Shown here: one piece after another, positions 1 through 10,000 of the stretch
How the letters are laid out: each line of letters starts with the position of its first letter
How positions within the stretch are numbered: the stretch's first letter is position 1
NCBI GenBank assembly: GCA_903915035.1
Contig: CAIWRI010000085.1
Location: 1-40,472 of the forward strand
Direction of reading: 5' to 3'
Length of the DNA: 40,472 nt
Source: an uncultured Nitrosomonadales bacterium
Lineage (GTDB): Bacteria; Pseudomonadota; Gammaproteobacteria; Burkholderiales; Gallionellaceae
Notes under the pieces: generated by a model
Database searches by the model: none
What the model saw: only the letters and a program-made list of their open reading frames with translations
Told to the model about the DNA's origin: nothing
Made by a program: the position numbers and the translations under genes

Positions 1-62
1 ATGTTCACCATTTGCCGTAGCAGGGCTTCTTCGTCATTGTTCGAATCAATATGCCAGTCCAT
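1..62 (-). CDS. unidentified gene, 5' end only, downstream of cas7
   Basis: Only the first 20 codons are in the window; the frame runs off the left edge. The start is ATG at 62-60, preceded by a GAGGGGG ribosome binding site about 8 bases upstream, which makes it a credible start. It follows the cas7 stop by 31 bases on the same strand, so it is probably in the cas operon. In type I-C loci the next gene is normally cas4, but the visible residues (M-D-W-H-I-D-S-N-N-D-E-E-A-L-L-R-Q-M-V-N) do not resemble the Cas4 starts I know, which soon reach a Cys-containing FCPRQ-type motif. It could be an atypical Cas4 or an accessory gene. No function is assigned. Confidence 0.55.
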   Translation of the reverse strand, partial: MDWHIDSNNDEEALLRQMVN

Positions 63-93
63 TTCGATACCCCCTCAAGCAATCGTTAGAACG

Positions 94-975
94 TCATTCC
101 ACTTTTCGCAACAATGATACACCTGCAGGCATATTGGCCTCATCCACTGTCACGGTGTAATCGGCAAAGTCACGGGCAGGTTCTTCGATGTTCTTTTTTG
201 CCTGAATTAACTCAAACAGTTTATGTGCCGGAGCATTACCCAATTCGCTATCGTGCTTGAAAACATATAACCCCCGCGTTGACATCTCTCCGCGTGCAGC
301 CGAGCGGTCATGTTCGAACATTTGTGTCAGTGCCTGCCAAAACAATTCCAAGTCGCCTTCATCGAAACCGGTTTGTTTGGCGAGGAATGCTGACACAAAG
401 CCGTGGGCGGCATAAAGACCATAAGGCACAGTGAATTTACGTCCCATAGTACGATTGTCACCACCTTGTTTTTCAGCTTCTGCCTCGGTGGCAACTGCCA
501 TACGCGTAATTGAATGCTCCAATGCCACGATGGGATCAATAGAGCGGGCAAAGGTTAGCTGTATCGGGCCACGTACCTGGCCACAATTGATGCCCGTTGA
601 CATAACAGCGCCAAATGTCCGCACGTCAAAGAAGTTACGGCACATCCACTGTTTGGCCTCGTCAACAGCATCACCTCCCTTACGTTTCTTGTCGTCGCCT
701 TCTAGCAATTCTGACTTACCGATACCAACGTAAGCGCGTTTATGCTGGTTATTGAGAATGGCTTTTTCCTTGACATAAATCTCGAACGGAGGATGCTCAC
801 CCTTTACAAGTCCGACAAAATTACGCACCTTGCGCTTGAGGCAAACGTCAGTTACCAGCCCGAGTCCGGTTTCCGCATCCATACGCGGTAAATTACCCGC
901 ATCTGGGTCGCCATTGGGATTGCCGTCTTTTACATCAAATAACAATACGAAGTCGTAACGATTAGTCAGTGCCAT
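94..975 (-). CDS. cas7c: type I-C Cascade backbone protein Cas7 (Csd2 family)
   Basis: This 293-residue protein is the repeated backbone subunit that coats the crRNA spacer in the type I-C effector complex. The start has the Csd2 signature: N-R-Y-D-F followed by [15 protein letters not shown] (about residues 14-28) and then [12 protein letters not shown] later segment, [14 protein letters not shown] (about 115-128), is also typical of the family. The length is normal. The ATG is 5 bases from the cas8c stop, and its AAGGGAG ribosome binding site lies in the last codons of cas8c, so translation is probably coupled. It looks intact. Family assignment is very secure; function comes from established type I-C biology. 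Confidence 0.96.
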   Translation of the reverse strand: MALTNRYDFVLLFDVKDGNPNGDPDAGNLPRMDAETGLGLVTDVCLKRKVRNFVGLVKGEHPPFEIYVKEKAILNNQHKRAYVGIGKSELLEGDDKKRKGGDAVDEAKQWMCRNFFDVRTFGAVMSTGINCGQVRGPIQLTFARSIDPIVALEHSITRMAVATEAEAEKQGGDNRTMGRKFTVPYGLYAAHGFVSAFLAKQTGFDEGDLELFWQALTQMFEHDRSAARGEMSTRGLYVFKHDSELGNAPAHKLFELIQAKKNIEEPARDFADYTVTVDEANMPAGVSLLRKVE

Positions 976-980
976 GATAT

Positions 981-2786
981 TTATTCTCCCTTAGGTGTAG
1001 TTTCAGATTTGATAAAAAATGCCTGCCGTTGATGGTAGTAACCAATGGCGAAACGACATTGATCGGCAAGACACAGATGTGCCGGAAAATCGTTGATGTC
1101 AGACATAATCTGGCCGATGAGCTTTTCAAAGTATCGTTTGCGTCCCTCCTCTAACTTCGCAAGGTGATGGTTCTTTAACTTCATCAGGTTGGCAAATACG
1201 GTAACGGGCGTGCTGGAAGCGGCTCCGTAGAAGCGGTCGCGGATGGTAGCATTCAAACTTGGACTGGCTTCTTCCTGAATTTTTTCCAAAGCAGCAAACA
1301 GGCGACCGATGCGATATCCGGGGTTAATGTTGGAATCGTCAAGTGACACAGTAATCTCCTTTTCTTTTAATGATGAATAGCTCACTTGTCGATTTAGACA
1401 GGCTTTGATGAGAGCGGCTCGCGGGTAGGTCACTTCACGCTCGGCGCGAATACGGCGCACGGCAGCTTGTAACAGTGCTTGTGGATAAGGCAGTCCGGCA
1501 AGAATGGCACGCATGAATTCGCCAGCCAGATTTGGAGGGATATTTTCCGATTTGCCTTGTGTTGCAGTAGCAACCAGCAGACGGAAAAGCGAGAGGTATG
1601 GCTTTTCAAAGCTAGCGTGAATCATTTCAATGTTTTCAAAATGCTGGCGTATCCGCTTCGACACTTCAGCGACTGTACCAATCTGCCAGAAACGCACGCT
1701 GATACGTGCAGCATTGGGTGCAAGCCCAAGCACATAAAAACGGGTTTTCCCTTCATCATCATTTAGTGCGCCCGTTTGCGGTGCTTTAAATAATGCTTCG
1801 ATGGCACGCGTTTGCTTTGCGGGATCGTCCTTGGGCGGTTCCTCGAACAGATCAGCAAACATATCCTCCAAATTAGTTTGTTTTTCTGACCAGAAAACAG
1901 TAGAAGCATCGCCTACTTGAATGCGCTGATTACTCTCCTTGCTCAACAGGTAATTGAGTGTCGTGGTATAAGCGAAGGCTGCACGCTTGCCAACGGGAGC
2001 ATTAGCGCCCTGCTCTTTGCCAAAAGAATTAAATGCATCCTTGTTAAAAGAAACGATATTTGCGCCGCTGGATTGGGCGCCCCATACCCCCTTAATCGAG
2101 GTATGCAATCGCTCGAAACTATCCTTTTCACCACTAATCGAACAGGTAATTTCTTCTGCAACAGAATGAGTACCATCCAGCACACCCCTAATAGACAGTC
2201 GTTGGCAAACCAGTTCAAAATCACCATTAAGGCGAAATGTCATCACTGGATTAGTTTCCAGAATTTCCGGCCAAAGTGGATCGGCTTCCAATTGCGACCT
2301 ATCAGATGATTGCAAAAATGTTCGAACGGCATTTAACCCGACATCGTTAGTATTGACAGCTAGTGCCTGTAGCTTCAAGCGAAATGCTTCATGCTGCCCC
2401 TCTACACGCCGAAGCTTCTTGTTTAATTCCTCATAGTTATTTATTAATTTTTGCTGGTCAGCTTCGGATAGCTGAGTATCTATTCTTCGCGCCTCAATAT
2501 CATCAACCTGTTTTTGCAAGTCTGAAACATTAGCTTTTCCCAACACATATTCAGTGTTATCCCAAAATAGATTGGCTGCGATTCCAGAAGTTTTTTTCGC
2601 ACCTTGAGGTACCACAAAATTTCGCGCCACCTTTTTTTTAGATTCAAGGATACGTGTATCTTCAATCTGCACAAATTGCCCGGCAGAATTAATTTCAATC
2701 ACAAAGGGAATAGCTTTGGTTTCAAAGCCGAGACGTGGCAAGTCTGACTTACGTTCGTAATAATCGCATAGCGCCTGAAGTATCAT
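981..2786 (-). CDS. cas8c: type I-C Cascade large subunit Cas8c (Csd1 family)
   Basis: This 601-residue protein is the large subunit of the type I-C complex, which recognises the PAM and helps recruit Cas3. In some type I-C systems an internal start in cas8c also yields the small subunit Cas11c; I could not define one here. The protein opens with [12 protein letters not shown], typical of Csd1. The segment [19 protein letters not shown] (about residues 270-285) and VFWSEK (about 300) fit the family, as does [15 protein letters not shown] (about 355-370). Length is usual. Its ATG overlaps the cas5 stop as ATGA, and cas7 follows 5 bases after its own stop. No interruption is seen. Confidence 0.95.
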   Translation of the reverse strand: MILQALCDYYERKSDLPRLGFETKAIPFVIEINSAGQFVQIEDTRILESKKKVARNFVVPQGAKKTSGIAANLFWDNTEYVLGKANVSDLQKQVDDIEARRIDTQLSEADQQKLINNYEELNKKLRRVEGQHEAFRLKLQALAVNTNDVGLNAVRTFLQSSDRSQLEADPLWPEILETNPVMTFRLNGDFELVCQRLSIRGVLDGTHSVAEEITCSISGEKDSFERLHTSIKGVWGAQSSGANIVSFNKDAFNSFGKEQGANAPVGKRAAFAYTTTLNYLLSKESNQRIQVGDASTVFWSEKQTNLEDMFADLFEEPPKDDPAKQTRAIEALFKAPQTGALNDDEGKTRFYVLGLAPNAARISVRFWQIGTVAEVSKRIRQHFENIEMIHASFEKPYLSLFRLLVATATQGKSENIPPNLAGEFMRAILAGLPYPQALLQAAVRRIRAEREVTYPRAALIKACLNRQVSYSSLKEKEITVSLDDSNINPGYRIGRLFAALEKIQEEASPSLNATIRDRFYGAASSTPVTVFANLMKLKNHHLAKLEEGRKRYFEKLIGQIMSDINDFPAHLCLADQCRFAIGYYHQRQAFFIKSETTPKGE

Positions 2787-3547
2787 CCCCTTATCTCCAC
2801 ATTCCTTAAATCTAGCACACCGTTTCTCAATTCGGCACGAAAGAAACGCGGACTGGGACTGGTGAGGTTGCTATAGTCCATGTCATGCAGCATCCAGCCT
2901 AGGTCTAGGCTTTCAGATATTGGTGCAGGTTCGTCGGCAGTATCCTTAACCAAGCGAAAGCTGGCAGCGAATTCGCGGCACCCCAGATAAGGTTGGTTCA
3001 CGCATTGGCCTTTATTGGCGCGGCGTTCGAACATATTCAAAAATTTGGCTGGTGAATTGGCTTCATTTGCAGCACGCTGATCGTTAGCATCGTTGATACA
3101 ATGGTTGGAGAGATGCGGAAAGTTGGGTTTGTGCTTGGCGGCATCTTGCATTTCAAACCCTGCATGGATGCGATAGGCGACATCGCGCAGAAACAGCCCG
3201 GCCCGCTGCTGGCGCTCGTCTTCGATGTAAAGCCCAAGATCGCCACTGCCGCTTTTCATAGCAGTTTGCACGTTGCGTGATGATATAACCCCGCCCACCT
3301 CATTTCGTCGCAAGGTTATCCATTTAATTGGCTTCAATACTTCGATCTTGGTCACCTGCCAGCGAATCGCGGGCTTCCATAAAATAGACTCGAAAACAGC
3401 ACGAGCGGCAGAGGGCGTCATCACATCATAGCTGACACGCTCGACTTTCATTTCCGGTCGCGTAAAACAGGCAAAATCACCTGCGACTTCCAGACAAAAT
3501 GTTTTCATATTATCCATCCCTGATGTTTTTTCATTATTTTCTCTCAT
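2783..3547 (-). CDS. cas5c: type I-C Cas5 (Cas5d) pre-crRNA processing endoribonuclease
   Basis: Type I-C lacks Cas6, and Cas5c cuts the pre-crRNA and caps the 5' handle of the effector. The family signature is clear: GDFACFTRPEMKVERVSYDV followed by TPSAARAVFESILWKPAIRW. A later LRDVAYRIHAGF and the GCREFAASF segment are also family-typical. The annotated ATG overlaps the cas3 stop as ATGA, like the cas8c/cas5c junction, so it is retained. However Met11 and Met14 are possible starts: the conserved domain begins near Met14, and an AGGG motif sits about 9 bases before it. With Met14 the protein has 241 residues, closer to the usual length. Confidence 0.94.
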   Translation of the reverse strand: MRENNEKTSGMDNMKTFCLEVAGDFACFTRPEMKVERVSYDVMTPSAARAVFESILWKPAIRWQVTKIEVLKPIKWITLRRNEVGGVISSRNVQTAMKSGSGDLGLYIEDERQQRAGLFLRDVAYRIHAGFEMQDAAKHKPNFPHLSNHCINDANDQRAANEANSPAKFLNMFERRANKGQCVNQPYLGCREFAASFRLVKDTADEPAPISESLDLGWMLHDMDYSNLTSPSPRFFRAELRNGVLDLRNVEIRG

Positions 3548-5823
3548 ACAACCAGATCATCGGGAATTATGCTGCCGTCGATCAATACGCCTAAAGACTT
3601 ATCATAAAGCGTATCGCCAACTTGAATAAACATACCCGGCAATTTTTTGCTTTCTTGCACATCGCCTTGCCTTTCCAGTTGTGCAAAAACACGCTTGGGA
3701 ATGTTAACCGAATAGCGTTGCAGTTTACGCATCAAATTTCGGTGCGGACCTTCTATTTCCAGTCTGCGCAGTAAATCATTTCCATCACCATAGCGAACCA
3801 GAATAGTTTGGTAGGCGCTGTCATCTATCAGCCGAAATTTTTCTGCCACAGTGCGAAACTGAATTTGACATTCACGAGCATCTTGCGTAAGTAATTCGTG
3901 AATGCCGTGTTTATCGAGTGACAGCGCATGAACATAGAGATGTTCAAAAAACTGCTTGGCAAGCGCACGACTTAAAACTTCGCCCTGATACCCATGCAGC
4001 AAACTCACCGAAATGCCCGCAGCCTGCCGCAATATTCCTATCGGTGCAGGTTTTGGCGGGACAAAGACCATCACTTTTCCTTTAAGCAACCTCCCATCTT
4101 TATCTTCTAGTTTACCTTCGCGGTTGCAGCGCCCAGCCGCCTGTGCAATTGAATCAAGTCCGGCCAGTGCGCGATATACTACGGGAAAATCAACATCTAC
4201 CCCCGCCTCTATCAGTTGTGTACTAATAACCCGAACCGACTCATTACCCTTCAATTTTGCTTTAATATCTGCAATAATTTTACTGCGATGTTCACCGCAC
4301 ATAAGCGCGGACAGATGCAATGTATCCTTACCCTCATCTTGTGCAGTCATTAAGCGGTGTAGTTCGCGTGCATCATCACGACGACTGACAATACACAATA
4401 CAGATTGATACTGGAACAATTCTGTGGCAATACTTTCCCAATTTCCGGGTGTTAGCAAATCGTCGGGGATAGTGACTTCCACTCGCTTCAACTGTTGATA
4501 CAAATCATCCGGATCGTCCATAATTTCGCGCACTGTATCCAGTCCGCGAAAAGGCTTTCCACCAAAAGACTGGAACGAACCCAGTGCAGGCTGGGTAGCT
4601 GTCGAAAGAACGAATGTCACTCCGTAATGACTTGCCAACTGATTCATCACATCGGCGATCGGTTGCAGAAATTCAGGTGGCAACAGTTGTGCCTCATCCA
4701 GCACCACCACGCTATTAACGATGTTATGTAGCTTGCGACAACGGCTGGTGCGTGCTGCGAATAGTGATTCAAAAAACTGTACGTTGGTGGTGACAATAAT
4801 GGGCGCATCCCAATTCTCAGTTGCCAGACGGGAACGCGCATCTTCTTTATCAGAGTCAAGATTGGCATGATGTTCAACCACATTATCACCAAATATATTG
4901 CGAAATATACCTGCTGTTTGTTCAATAATACTGGTATAAGGGATGACGTAAATAATACGCTGCTTTTTATGTTGCACGGCATGCCGCAAGGCGAAAGCCA
5001 TACCGGATAAAGTCTTGCCGCCCCCAGTAGGTACGGTGAGTGAGTACAGTCCCGGATTCAATTTTGCTTTTTCGCGGCACTGACGCAAGATATCGGCACG
5101 AATAACGTTGACCTGAGTGCTTTCTGCGGATGCGGATTTATTCGCCATAAACAAATCGAAGTCGACCAGCAAACCTGACAAGTCGCGGTAACCGGTACGA
5201 GATATTGCTTTATTACTATCCATAAAATCTTCTGTATCCAGAAAATCTGCATCTACCAGACAAGAAAATAGCATTCGTAGCCAGAGGTGTAAGCCATCTG
5301 CGCCGCCACAAGGCTTTGTTGTGGGTTTGGATTGATTAAGTATTTCCTGTGGAATAGCCTGTGCCGATATGCGATCAAACAAATAGTTTTGCTCCGAACC
5401 TAAACGGATAGAAAGCGCCTTACCGCCAGTTTCTGAAGCGAACCAATCTGGCAGCCCGGCATGATGCCCTGCAATCAAATAGGCAAAAATTCGTCCATGA
5501 GTCGCAAACTGCCTTACCGCATGTATCGCGCCAGCAGTTGAATGATCGACACGGCCTGGCGCACCTTCAATATGCGCTTGTGCATCATAACCGCTTACGG
5601 TTTTGATATATCTTTGAAATTCATCGCTGTATTTACCCAAGTCGTGCCACAACCCAGCAATATTTGCCCACTCTTGAGAATCAAAATTGATCGAAAAATC
5701 AGCGGCTTTTTGAGCCACACCATGCAAGTGTTCATTCAGCAGATGTTCATGCCACTCGCCGCTTTTATCCTGGCGAACATGGGCAAGCATATTAATTTCA
5801 GGGTTATCGTTCATCGCTGTCAT
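3544..5823 (-). CDS. cas3: CRISPR-associated nuclease-helicase Cas3 (type I-C)
   Basis: Cas3 is the single-strand nuclease and 3'-5' helicase recruited to Cascade-bound DNA. The N-terminal HD nuclease shows an early His (EHLHGVAQ), the H-D pair in GLWHDLGKYSDEF (about residue 60) and GHHAGLPDW (about 120). The superfamily-2 helicase follows, with Walker A VPTGGGKT (about 264-271), a DEAQ box (about 376-379) and motif VI QAAGRCNREG. The order HD then helicase and the length (759) are normal. Three in-frame ATGs compete: 5850, 5823 and 5814. I chose 5823 because GGGGG lies about 7 bases upstream. All motifs look intact. It is 34 bases from the regulator stop, so probably co-transcribed. Confidence 0.96.
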   Translation of the reverse strand: MTAMNDNPEINMLAHVRQDKSGEWHEHLLNEHLHGVAQKAADFSINFDSQEWANIAGLWHDLGKYSDEFQRYIKTVSGYDAQAHIEGAPGRVDHSTAGAIHAVRQFATHGRIFAYLIAGHHAGLPDWFASETGGKALSIRLGSEQNYLFDRISAQAIPQEILNQSKPTTKPCGGADGLHLWLRMLFSCLVDADFLDTEDFMDSNKAISRTGYRDLSGLLVDFDLFMANKSASAESTQVNVIRADILRQCREKAKLNPGLYSLTVPTGGGKTLSGMAFALRHAVQHKKQRIIYVIPYTSIIEQTAGIFRNIFGDNVVEHHANLDSDKEDARSRLATENWDAPIIVTTNVQFFESLFAARTSRCRKLHNIVNSVVVLDEAQLLPPEFLQPIADVMNQLASHYGVTFVLSTATQPALGSFQSFGGKPFRGLDTVREIMDDPDDLYQQLKRVEVTIPDDLLTPGNWESIATELFQYQSVLCIVSRRDDARELHRLMTAQDEGKDTLHLSALMCGEHRSKIIADIKAKLKGNESVRVISTQLIEAGVDVDFPVVYRALAGLDSIAQAAGRCNREGKLEDKDGRLLKGKVMVFVPPKPAPIGILRQAAGISVSLLHGYQGEVLSRALAKQFFEHLYVHALSLDKHGIHELLTQDARECQIQFRTVAEKFRLIDDSAYQTILVRYGDGNDLLRRLEIEGPHRNLMRKLQRYSVNIPKRVFAQLERQGDVQESKKLPGMFIQVGDTLYDKSLGVLIDGSIIPDDLVV

Positions 5824-5863
5824 ACTAACACCCCCGGTGTACCAGAACATGAGCCTGTGATTC

Positions 5864-6829
5864 TTATTTCTGATAAATTTTTAAGGCCTTTTCCAGTCGT
5901 TCAGCGACCGCCTGGCGCAATGATTCGGGCGCGACAACCTCGACATCCGGCCCGTACTTGAGCACATCCATTACCAACTCGCGCGGATCGGCATAAGGAA
6001 TACGCAGCTCATAGCTGCCATTCGTCAAGAAGTCTCCCTGCTGCGCCGGATGCCAATGTTCATCAGCCACCCAGCGAGCGCGTTCGGACGTAAAGCGCAA
6101 CACGGCGATATGCTCAGGCTCTCCTGCGAAAATGCCGTAGGAGCTGGCGTAATGTGCATTGAGTTGAAAGACCGGCACGTCATGGCAATGCTCAGGCAAG
6201 ACTTTAGCCGCACGTATGCGATCTACAGCAAAGCTGCGCAGGGCATTTTTGTCATGACAAAACGCATCCAGATACCAGTTGTCTCTGTAATGAACAAGGC
6301 GTTGCGGTGAGATGGTTCGACTGCTGTTTTGGTCATTGCCGCGAGCATGATAATCAATGTGCAGATTGTTCCGCTGCAGCAATGCGCCCGCCACGACGCT
6401 AAAACACTCAGGCTCCACATTACGCCCGCTCATACGCAAGATAAGCACCCGACTTGCGATCTCGTTACTGCCTGAATTGTTTGATGCCAGAATTTTTTCA
6501 ATGCGCTCCCTTACCGGCTTGAGTTGCGCATCAAGCAGTCCGGGCTGCACCTGCGCCAGCAATTGTTGAACTGTCAGTAGCGCGTAGATTTCAGTTGAAC
6601 TGAACCAAAGACCGGGAAGCTCAAACGATTTTCCATGCGCGTAGTGATAGCCATTATGTTCACGACTATATTCAATCGGCGCATTAAAATACAGCCGCAT
6701 CTCTGTGATAGCCCGCCTGACCGTAGCTCGCGAACATTCAAGCTCAGCTTGCAAAGTTTGATTGGATACGGGGTGGCGACAAGTGGAAATGAGCTGATGC
6801 AGCTTATAGATGCGTTGTAAACTATCCAT
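5864..6829 (-). CDS. HTH plus WYL-domain transcriptional regulator, head of the cas operon
   Basis: The N-terminus (about residues 1-60) is a DeoR/HTH_11-like winged helix: LQRIYKLHQL, then a recognition-helix region C-S-R-A-T-V-R-R-A-I. The C-terminal half is a WYL domain with the signature RDNWYLDAFC (about 178-187) and a WYL C-terminal extension to the end. WYL proteins bind nucleic acid or nucleotide ligands, and several are known to control CRISPR loci. It directly precedes cas3 on the same strand, so regulation of the cas operon is the simplest reading. Start chosen at 6829 because AAAGG lies about 10 bases upstream; an ATG at 6847 is in frame but lacks a site and overlaps the operator-like repeat. 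321 residues, intact. Confidence 0.88.
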   Translation of the reverse strand: MDSLQRIYKLHQLISTCRHPVSNQTLQAELECSRATVRRAITEMRLYFNAPIEYSREHNGYHYAHGKSFELPGLWFSSTEIYALLTVQQLLAQVQPGLLDAQLKPVRERIEKILASNNSGSNEIASRVLILRMSGRNVEPECFSVVAGALLQRNNLHIDYHARGNDQNSSRTISPQRLVHYRDNWYLDAFCHDKNALRSFAVDRIRAAKVLPEHCHDVPVFQLNAHYASSYGIFAGEPEHIAVLRFTSERARWVADEHWHPAQQGDFLTNGSYELRIPYADPRELVMDVLKYGPDVEVVAPESLRQAVAERLEKALKIYQK

Positions 6830-6847
6830 GTTGCAACCGCCTTTCAT

Positions 6848-6877
6848 TGATTACCTGAGCTGCATGCCGGGTAATCA
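6848..6877. promoter_or_regulatory. inverted repeat, candidate WYL-regulator operator 1
   Basis: TGATTACC (6848-6855) and its exact reverse complement GGTAATCA (6870-6877) are separated by 14 bases, 18 bases upstream of the regulator start. The size and position fit a dimeric repressor site controlling the regulator-cas operon. The assignment to the WYL protein is an inference. Confidence 0.45.
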
Positions 6878-6899
6878 TTGATAGCTGCCTGGCTGCGCT

Positions 6900-6921
6900 G
6901 CTGATTATCCCTGATAACAGC
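6900..6921. promoter_or_regulatory. inverted repeat, candidate WYL-regulator operator 2
   Basis: GCTGATTATC and GATAACAGC form an inverted repeat with one extra A, around CCT. Its left half-site TGATTATC differs by one base from the half-site of the repeat at 6848-6877, which suggests that one protein binds both. Centres of the two repeats are about 49 bases apart. Confidence 0.4.
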
Positions 6922-7017
6922 ACGCGAGAATGCGATATGAACAATCCTGCCGTTATATGCGGAATTGAATTTTGTGCTCAGAGCCGCAAAACAGGACGCA
7001 GTAGTTTTAATTGTTCA

Positions 7018-10000
7018 TCAATGCACTGAGCTTTTAGCCTCGGGGCGCTCAACTCTGAACCAGGCGGCATATAAGGCCGGCAGGTAAAACAGCGTGAGCA
7101 GTGTTGCGACTAGCAAGCCGCCCATGATCACAACAGCCATTGGCCCCCAGAATACATTGTGCATCAAGGGGATCATCGCCAGAATCGCAGCGGCGGCAGT
7201 CAGCATGACAGGCCGGAAGCGGCGCACCGTGGAATCAATAATGGCGTCCCGGCATGACATACCCTCCTCCCTGTCCTGCGTGATCTGGTCGAGCAGAATG
7301 ACTGAATTTCGCATGATCATGCCGGACAGGGAAATCATGCCCAGCATGGCAACGAAGCCAAACGGCACCTTAAATGCCAGCAGCGCACCTGTCACGCCGA
7401 TGATACCCAAGGGCGCTGTCAGCAGCGCGATGGTGACCTGTTTATAGCGTTTTAACTGGAGCATCAGCAAGGTAACAATCAAAAACCCCATCAATGGCAG
7501 AATTTCGATGATCGAATCCTGTGCCTTGTCACTGTCCTCCATCGCACCGCCCATCTCGATACGGTAGCCTTGCGGTAACTTCGCACGAAGGAGCGCCAGA
7601 TGGCGATCAATGTCCATACTGACATCTTGTGCATGTACCTCATCCGGCACGTCTGCACGCACGGTGACCACCGGTTGCCGGTTCATGCGCCAGATGATGC
7701 CGTCTTCCTGCTGCTGGCTGATTTTGGCAATTTGGCTCAGCGGCACGGCTTTGCCGGATGCGCTGTAAATAGTCAGGCCGCTCAGGGAATTTGCCTGAGC
7801 TCGTTCTGCGGCGTCGAGTCGGGCGATAATTTCGATTTGTTTATCCGCTTCGCGCAGACGGGTTAACGTTGTGCCGGACAGAAATGCTTGCAGGTTTTTC
7901 GCTATCACTTCGGATGACAGGCCGTTAGCACGCGCTTTTTGCTGATCGACGGCAACCTTGATAATATCAATCTTCTCACTGGAATCACTGCTGACGTTCC
8001 GGGTGTTGCGATTTTGTCTGATGATCTGTTCCACCGCTTGCGCAATGCCGCGCAGCTTTTCAGGATCTGCACCGATTACCCGAAATTGCACGGGATAACC
8101 GACGGGCGGACCGTTCTCCAGTCTGGCGATGCGAATTCCCAAGCCGGCAAAGTCTTTGTCCAGCATGCTGCGTATTTTTTTGAGCGCAGCTTCGCGATCA
8201 GTACCGGTAATAACGAGCTGCGCATAATTCACGCCGGGCAGTTGCAGATCCAGCGGCAGATAGAAGCGCGGCGTGCTGCCGCCGATATAGCTGGTGTAAT
8301 CGACTATGCCGGGAATGGCTTTCAGTTTGGCTTCCAGACTGAGGGTTAGCGCCTCTGTGGCAGCAAAACGGGTGCCTTCCGGCAACCAGACATCCATCAG
8401 CAACTCGGGGCGATCGGAAGGCGGGAAAAATTCCTGCTCCACTTTGGAAAAGCCGAACAGCGCCAGCACAAAAATGACAACCGTGAGGGTCAGTACGCTT
8501 TTTCTGTGATCCAGACACCACTCAAGCAGCAGGCGGAAACGGGCATAAAAGCCCTGCCGGTAATGGGCGTCATCAGATTGAAATTCGCGCAGCGATTCGT
8601 CTGCTCGCTCGCTCGCAAAGCGGGAAAGGGGTGGAGAGAGATCTTTGGCAGGCAGCAGATGGAAGCCGATGAAAGGCGTAAAAACCACGGCAACCAGCCA
8701 GGAAACCAGCAGGGCGATGCTGACCACGGCGAAGATGGAAAAGGTATATTCACCTGCCGAGGATTTGGCAAGACCGACCGGCAGGAATGCGGCGGCCGTA
8801 ATCAGTGTACCGGTGAGCATCGGGAATGCCGTGCTGGTATAGGCAAAAGTGGCGGCATGAAGCCGGCTGTAGCCTTGCGCCAGTTTGACTTTCATCATTT
8901 CAACCGCGATCATTGCATCGTCCACCAGCAGGCCCAGGGCAATAATCAATGCGCCCATGGAGACGCGTTGCAGATCAATGCCGAACAGTCGCATCAGCAA
9001 GAATGTTCCCGCCAGCACCAGTGGTATGGATAAGCCGACCACCAGACCGGCCCGCAGCCCCAGGCTCAGGAAACTCACGGCAATGACGATAGCCAGTGCT
9101 TCGCCCAGCGCGCGCATGAATTCATCTATGGATTTTTTCACGACAGCGGTCTGATTGCTGATCAGGTGAACTTCAATTCCAGCCGGTACTTGCTTCAGCT
9201 CCCGAGCAAGCGTGGCGCCCAGAAGGGTAACGTTGCCTTGTGCTGACAGGGAAATGGCAAGGCCGATGGCCTCCCCCCCCATGCTGCGCATCTTGAAGTC
9301 GGCAGGATCAGCGTAGCCGCGATAAATATGGCACACCTCATTCATGCGCCAGGTTTTCCCGCCCGCCTTGATGCTGATGTCCTGTATGCTTTTGAGTGAG
9401 TTGAAATCACCCGTTACGCGCAGACGAGTAATGCCGTCACCTGCGAGAAACTCACCTGCCGGCTCCAGCGCATTTTGTGCTTTCAATGCCGAGACAATCT
9501 GCATCGGATCAAGGCCGAACGCGCTCATCTGCCGGTTGGAAAATTCGATATAGATTTTTTCCGGCTGAACGCCGATCACCTTGATACGGTTAACCCCGGC
9601 CACGTTCAGCAATTGATCGCGTATTTTGTCCGCCTGAACAGCAAGTTCCGCATTACTGAGCGTCTTCGAAGTGATTGCATAGATCAGGCCGTAGGTTATG
9701 CCAAAATTATCATTGATCGCAGGTTCAGCGATGCCGTCAGGCAGATCGCCGCGGATATCTGCCAGCGCTTTTCTGACCTGATTCCAGCTATGTTCAAGTT
9801 CGGCAGGCGGCATGGCATCTTTGAGCGTGACAAAGATGACCGCCTCACCCGCCCTGGAATAACTGCTGACATTATCCAGCCAGGGGGTTTCCTGTAATTT
9901 TCGCTCGACCCGATCGGTGACTTGTTGTTCGATTTGGCGCGCGGAGGCTCCCGGCCACAGCAGTTTGATGGTCATCACCTTAAAGGTGAAGTCAGGATCT

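Noticed and set aside
8506..9033. Long open frames opposite the RND gene
   Set aside because: Shadows of a strongly coding gene; rich in codon-bias artefacts and without domain features.
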